Positions 60,179 through 64,000 of a stretch of DNA of 64,000 bases are shown one piece after another. The notes beneath the pieces are model-generated. The model was not told the origin of the DNA and made no database searches. It worked only from the letters and a program-made list of their open reading frames with translations. This DNA comes from Thermoplasmata archaeon (GTDB lineage Archaea > Thermoplasmatota > Thermoplasmata > Thermoplasmatales > Thermoplasmataceae), in NCBI GenBank assembly GCA_021797355.1, contig JAJZZX010000006.1:1-64000 (forward strand), written 5' to 3'. The position numbers were made by a program, and so were the translations under genes. The first letter of the stretch is position 1. Each line of letters begins with the position of its first letter.

Positions 60179-61341
60179 TATACCATCTCCAGGGAAAGAG
60201 AGTGCCCCCCGCCTCCGCCATGGCATATGGTGGCTAGGCCGTGCTGAAGCTTTCGCTGCCTGAGTGCATTTATCAGGGTCACAAGTATCCTGGAACCGCT
60301 GTTACCAAGAGGATGCCCAATTGCTATTGCTCCCCCGTTGACATTAAAGCGATCCATGTCTATATTCAGTTCTTTCCTGACTACCATGGATGCAACTGAG
60401 AACGCCTCATTGTGTTCAACAAGATCAAAATAGTCAATATTCTTGCCGATCTTTTTCAGGAGTTCCCTTGTAGCCGGAATTGGCGCTTCGACAAAATCCC
60501 TTGGGTTTAGTGAGGCCTGGCTGAATCCGGTTATTTCTGCTATGGGCTTGAGATCCATCTCCCTCACAGCCGATTCAGATGCCAGAACAAGGGCTGATGC
60601 CCCGTCACTGAGCTGGGAAGAGTTGCCGGCAGTCAGGACCCCGTTTTTTGCAAAGGCAGACTTCAAAGAAGAGAGCGACTCCATTGTAGTAGGGCGTATG
60701 CCCTCATCCATTGAAAGCTCCTGCATAGGGATGGTCTCCTTCTGGAATTCGCCCCTTTGCCAGGCTTTGGCTGCAAGCTCCTGACTCCTGAGCGCAAACT
60801 CGTCTGCCTCTTTTCTCGTTATGCCGAATTTCCTGGCGGACTGTTCAGCGGAAAAACCCATGTGTTCGTGGTAGAATGCATCAATGAGGCCGTCCAGGAG
60901 CATCGAATCCTCAAGCTTTAACTCCCTGTTCAGAAGCTGTTTAACCCCCCATCTTGTATAGGCCGGCATGAGGAGGGGTGTGTTACTCATGCTCTCCATC
61001 CCGCCTGCTACGATTATATCCCGTTCACCCAGCATAATTTCCCTAGACGCAGATTCCACGGCAAGCATGCCTGATGCACAGACTGTGTTCACAGTATATT
61101 TAATGACGCCGTCTGGAAGACCAGCAAGGGTGGATGCCTGGCCCGCAGGATTCTGGCCTACTCCAGCTTCTATTACATTTCCCATGATAACTTCCTGAAC
61201 TTGGCTCGGCCTGAGCCCAGCCTCCTTGACAGCAGCTGAAACTGATATGGCACCAAGCTGGGGAGCAGGCATACCAACAAGAGCCTTCCCAAACTTACCA
61301 ATTGGGGTACGTTTTGCAGAGATCACATAAACCTTGGGCAT
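60175..61341 (-). CDS. Acetyl-CoA acetyltransferase (thiolase)
   Basis: The 388-residue thiolase has the active-site Cys in VNTVCASGMLAVES (about residue 87), GGMESMSNTPLL, His in HNEAFSVA and NGGAIAIGHPLGNSGSR, and a second Cys motif, ATICHGGGGGHSLSLE, in place of the common CxGGGxG. It interconverts two acetyl-CoA with acetoacetyl-CoA, or cleaves 3-ketoacyl-CoA. It is first gene of the operon with the dehydrogenase and hydratase, which together perform the last three steps of beta-oxidation, or the reverse for acyl chain building. Confidence 0.94.
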   Translation of the reverse strand: MPKVYVISAKRTPIGKFGKALVGMPAPQLGAISVSAAVKEAGLRPSQVQEVIMGNVIEAGVGQNPAGQASTLAGLPDGVIKYTVNTVCASGMLAVESASREIMLGERDIIVAGGMESMSNTPLLMPAYTRWGVKQLLNRELKLEDSMLLDGLIDAFYHEHMGFSAEQSARKFGITRKEADEFALRSQELAAKAWQRGEFQKETIPMQELSMDEGIRPTTMESLSSLKSAFAKNGVLTAGNSSQLSDGASALVLASESAVREMDLKPIAEITGFSQASLNPRDFVEAPIPATRELLKKIGKNIDYFDLVEHNEAFSVASMVVRKELNIDMDRFNVNGGAIAIGHPLGNSGSRILVTLINALRQRKLQHGLATICHGGGGGHSLSLEMVY

Positions 61342-61392
61342 GTTATCTCTGCTGTATTGAAGAAAGAGATAATATATTTCCTTAGCTTAAAA

Positions 61393-61623
61393 TCAGTTAA
61401 GTATTGTGCCTTCTTCTATTTCCTTCTTTGTCCTGGTTTCTTTCTTAATAACATATCTTGTAACGTATCCAGATATGAGGTTAAGTGTTCTCTTGGACAC
61501 GCTCGTCATTGAGTTCTTGAGAATTTCCCTGTTCTGATGGAAATCAGAGTTGAATAGATTGGGATTCTTGTCAACAAGATCCTCTGCGATCCGTTTTATG
61601 TTTGAAGGTCTTATGCTACCCAT
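61393..61623 (-). CDS. rps17e: Ribosomal protein S17e
   Basis: The 76-residue product starts MGSIRPSNIKRIAEDLV and continues with NSDFHQNREILKN, SVSKRTLNLISGYVTRYV and a charged tail. This is the full S17e pattern found in archaeal and eukaryotic small subunits. The start was set at ATG 61623: TTTTATATATAC (61644-61654 on this strand) lies 21-31 bases upstream, fitting a leaderless mRNA. The upstream open frame overlapping uspA is not needed. Confidence 0.9.
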   Translation of the reverse strand: MGSIRPSNIKRIAEDLVDKNPNLFNSDFHQNREILKNSMTSVSKRTLNLISGYVTRYVIKKETRTKKEIEEGTILN

Positions 61624-61676
61624 AGGTTTCATGGGATTGCTGGTATATATAAAACGGTTGCGAATCTCCCCATTCA

Positions 61677-62111
61677 TCAGTCCGGTGGGACAACTAGAAC
61701 GGGTATTTTGCTCAACTTAATTATTTCAGAACTAACAGAACCAAGAAGCACCTTGCTCAACCCTGAAAGTTTCCTGGTACCTGTGACTATGATATCCACG
61801 CCCCTTTCCATGGCAGCGTTGGTCATGGCTCTGGCAATCTGCTCTCCAGGTGCATCAAGTTTAAGGAAGGTTGCACTGACCTTCTGGTCCTCAAGCACTT
61901 CCTTTGCAGAAGACATTATTGCCTCAGCTGTGGCATCATTCTTTTCGTACATTGAGGGGGGAACATATGCGTCAAAGTTCGGGCCCGCTCCAACTATGAG
62001 AGGGGCGACATAGCAAATGATAAACTCGTCTGCTATTGGCCTCAGCTTAAGGGCAAACCTAAGCGCCTTGCGTGCCGTTTCAGAGTTGTCAAACGCCACA
62101 AGTATTTTCAC
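61677..62111 (-). CDS. Universal stress protein (UspA family)
   Basis: The 144-residue UspA-fold protein starts VKILVAFDNSETARKALRFAL. The ATP-binding signature near the end is VTGTRKLSGLSKVLLGSVSSEI (G-x2-G-x9-G-S), followed by the dimer strand IPVLVVPPD. These proteins bind ATP and are linked to stress survival. GTG 62111 is the chosen start: it sits at the first strand and a box AAAAATATATGG (62134-62146) lies about 25 bases upstream. It runs parallel to rps17e and dnaJ. Confidence 0.88.
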   Translation of the reverse strand: MKILVAFDNSETARKALRFALKLRPIADEFIICYVAPLIVGAGPNFDAYVPPSMYEKNDATAEAIMSSAKEVLEDQKVSATFLKLDAPGEQIARAMTNAAMERGVDIIVTGTRKLSGLSKVLLGSVSSEIIKLSKIPVLVVPPD

Positions 62112-62164
62112 GAATATCAATAGCCATGGGTTGCCATATATTTTTCGGTGGATGAATCCTGCAT

Positions 62165-63283
62165 TCAAGAGGGATGCAGCCATGAGTGCTTTTTCGCAGG
62201 CTCTTCCTGAAGCTTCTCTATGAGCTCTTTTTGGGCCTGCGTAAGCTTCCTGGGGACAACTAGCTTGATTTCCACCAGCAGATCGCCAGAACCACGACCG
62301 TTCATGTGCGGCATGCCTGCTCCCTTTACCCTTATTACCTCTCCTGGCTGAGTCCCGGCTGGAATTTTTACCTGGATCCTCTCTTTGAAAATTCCTACTT
62401 CCTTCTCAGTTCCAAGAGCTGCCTCCGGGAATGATACTTCCAGTATGGTATATAGGTCATCATTAACCCTTTTTATGTCCTGCTGATCTTCCACGTTCAG
62501 CACAACGTACAGGTCGCCTGTCCTCCCGAAACGGGACTGTCCCTTTCCCTTGACCCTCAGCCTGAGCCGGTCTGGTGCACCCTTTGGTACCGCTATTTCA
62601 ATATTCTCGGTGGTTGGTATTGACCCCGTTCCATGACATGTGGGACACTGTTCTGAAGGTATGCGCCCCCTTCCCTGGCAATTCTTGCATGTAGTCACAG
62701 TAACCATCCTGAAGAAGCCCTGGCCCTGGACCACTCTCTGCTGGCCAGTTCCGTTGCACACTGGGCATGTATTAAGTTTCCCATCCTTGGAACCTGTTCC
62801 GTGGCAGGTTTCGCACTCAGCATTTCTCCTATACTTTATGGTTTTTTTTGAGCCATAATACGCGTCTTCTAATGTTATTCTTAGGTTGGTGATAAGATCA
62901 AGATTCTCTTCCTGACCCTGAAAACCAGAGAAGAAACTATCAGAACCCTGGTTGCCGAACCCGAAGTTCCCTCCGAAAATCCGGCTGAAGATATCCCCCA
63001 GATCACTGAAATCATTGAAATGGGAGAAATCCTGCCATGTGAAATTGCTCCCTCCAGAACCGAATTCCACGTGCCCAGTCTGATCGTACATCTGCCTCTT
63101 CTGGTCGTCTGACAGGACTTCATATGCTTCGCTGATTTCCTTGAACTTTGCTTCAGCCTCTGCCTTGTTTTCAGGGTTTGCATCCGGGTGATATTTTCTT
63201 GCAAGAGTTCTGAAGGCTTTCTTTATTTCGTCCTTGGTTGCGTTTCTGCTGACGCCCAATATCTCATAGTAATCCTTGGCCAT
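62165..63283 (-). CDS. dnaJ: Chaperone protein DnaJ (type I)
   Basis: The 372-residue protein has a J-domain with HPD (about 32-34) in [10 protein letters not shown] and a Gly/Phe-rich region ([12 protein letters not shown]). Four CxxCxGxG zinc repeats follow: [24 protein letters not shown] and CPTCHGTG. The C-terminal substrate domains complete it. It stimulates DnaK ATPase and delivers unfolded proteins. The start at ATG 63283 ([10 protein letters not shown]) has GGAG 9 bases upstream; ATG 63298 is also possible. It follows dnaK closely, in one operon. Confidence 0.94.
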   Translation of the reverse strand: MAKDYYEILGVSRNATKDEIKKAFRTLARKYHPDANPENKAEAEAKFKEISEAYEVLSDDQKRQMYDQTGHVEFGSGGSNFTWQDFSHFNDFSDLGDIFSRIFGGNFGFGNQGSDSFFSGFQGQEENLDLITNLRITLEDAYYGSKKTIKYRRNAECETCHGTGSKDGKLNTCPVCNGTGQQRVVQGQGFFRMVTVTTCKNCQGRGRIPSEQCPTCHGTGSIPTTENIEIAVPKGAPDRLRLRVKGKGQSRFGRTGDLYVVLNVEDQQDIKRVNDDLYTILEVSFPEAALGTEKEVGIFKERIQVKIPAGTQPGEVIRVKGAGMPHMNGRGSGDLLVEIKLVVPRKLTQAQKELIEKLQEEPAKKHSWLHPS

Positions 63284-63306
63284 TGACGCCGGCTCCATCT
63301 ATAAGG

Positions 63307-64000
63307 TTATTTTTCCTTGAAGTCAGCATCAACAGTCTTCCCTTCATCCTGGGCCTCTTGACCCGGATCCTGCTGGCTCCTACCAGCACCTGCGGATGCT
63401 GATTCTCCTGGCTGCTGGTACATCTTTGCGCCAACCTCCTGAATCTGCTTGGAAAGCTTGGCAGTGAGTTCATCTATTGCCTTTATATCCTTAGCAGTTA
63501 TGGCATCCTTCAGTTTCTTGAGGTTTTCCTGTATTTCCTTCTTGGATGATTCATCTATCTTGTCCCCGGATTCGTTTATTGTCTTTTCTATGGTGTAGCT
63601 AAGAGATTCTGCCGAGTTTATCTTCTCCACTTCCTCCTTCTTCTTCCTGTCCTGTTCAGCGAACTCCTCAGCCTGTTTCTTCATTTTTTCTATCTCTTCC
63701 TTGGAGAGCTTGTTGGTGGCGCTTATTGAGATGCTCTGGCTCTTGCCTGAGCCCTTGTCAACAGCCGACACATGCAGGATGCCGTTGGCATCGATGTCGA
63801 ACGTCACCTCTATCTGTGGAACTCCCCTGGGGGCAGGAGGAATGCCTACTAGGTTGAACATCCCAAGAGAAACGTTGTCAGCCGCCATGGGCCTCTCTCC
63901 CTGCACAATATGGATCGTCACGGCAGTCTGCATATCCGCAGCGGTGGTAAACACCTGTGATTTCTTGGTTGGGATCGTCGTGTTGGCCGGTATTATTGGG
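63307..64000 (-). CDS. dnaK: Chaperone protein DnaK, C-terminal part (gene continues beyond the window)
   Basis: The minus-strand frame is open to the window edge and encodes the substrate-binding half of Dna[22 protein letters not shown] is the start of the beta-sandwich, followed by [35 protein letters not shown] and [17 protein letters not shown]. The helical lid comes next and then a Gln/Gly-rich tail ending VDADFKEK. The ATPase domain lies outside. DnaK binds exposed hydrophobic peptides with DnaJ, whose gene follows. Confidence 0.95.
   Translation of the reverse strand, partial: PIIPANTTIPTKKSQVFTTAADMQTAVTIHIVQGERPMAADNVSLGMFNLVGIPPAPRGVPQIEVTFDIDANGILHVSAVDKGSGKSQSISISATNKLSKEEIEKMKKQAEEFAEQDRKKKEEVEKINSAESLSYTIEKTINESGDKIDESSKKEIQENLKKLKDAITAKDIKAIDELTAKLSKQIQEVGAKMYQQPGESASAGAGRSQQDPGQEAQDEGKTVDADFKEK

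Overview
The window is a 64 kb piece of an archaeal chromosome, most likely from the order Thermoplasmatales (genus not resolved). Evidence: Lhr helicase, RadB, FEN-1, ribosomal protein S17e, archaeal-type ProRS, NadM and a RaSEA-like archaeosine radical-SAM enzyme; hemE and hemH for a porphyrin route to haem, which is unusual in archaea but known in this order; SMC with ScpA and ScpB; DnaK/DnaJ; many TTG/GTG starts; and AT-rich TATA-like boxes about 20-30 bases before start codons, typical of leaderless archaeal transcripts.

Layout. 1-9.6 kb is accessory. It holds a decayed IS1182-type insertion sequence, a transglutaminase-like gene, a broken AbrB gene, two paralogous small genes around an unknown 310-aa gene, an acetyltransferase and a membrane glycosyltransferase. 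Next come divergent ribbon-helix-helix genes with palindromic operators, small unknown genes and a tyrosine recombinase whose frame runs into a tRNA-Ser(GCU). 9.6-24.3 kb is mostly core: a tiny acidic peptide gene, lhr, a Toprim protein, rnz, dcd, a nucleobase permease, scpB-purD, an EF-Tu-like protein without a GTPase signature, hemH, hemE and asnS.

24.41-32.79 kb is the most notable part: an 8.4 kb integrated replicon in tRNA-Cys(GCA), bounded by a 14-bp direct repeat of the tRNA 3' end. It carries its own integrase, a primase-polymerase and an SF3 (D5-type) helicase. These sit in an eleven- or twelve-gene minus-strand operon, most of whose genes overlap by 4-8 bases. The operon also encodes an AbrB-like regulator, an LSm/Hfq-like protein and several micro-proteins, including a 38-aa zinc finger. 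Between integrase and operon lie four 23-base dyads in two pairs. Their arms change in a compensated way between pairs, making this a candidate origin or structured RNA.

32.8-35.5 kb is gene-poor and contains an AT-rich orphan DNA methyltransferase. From 35.5 kb to the end the window is core again: a YbjQ-like protein, a YhfC-like membrane protein, two radical-SAM enzymes, an aminotransferase, a PD-(D/E)XK nuclease, thiL, ileS-nadM, an M20 peptidase and proS. After these come a HAD phosphatase, radB-fen and tyrS. A minus-strand smc-scpA operon continues into two genes that together look like a split, membrane-anchored Cas4-like nuclease. The window ends with a thiolase/hydroxyacyl-CoA dehydrogenase/enoyl-CoA hydratase operon, rps17e, uspA, dnaJ and the 3' part of dnaK.

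Start codons were chosen from TATA spacing, Shine-Dalgarno matches, overlaps and family N-termini. All functions are read from motifs by eye; no database search was run.
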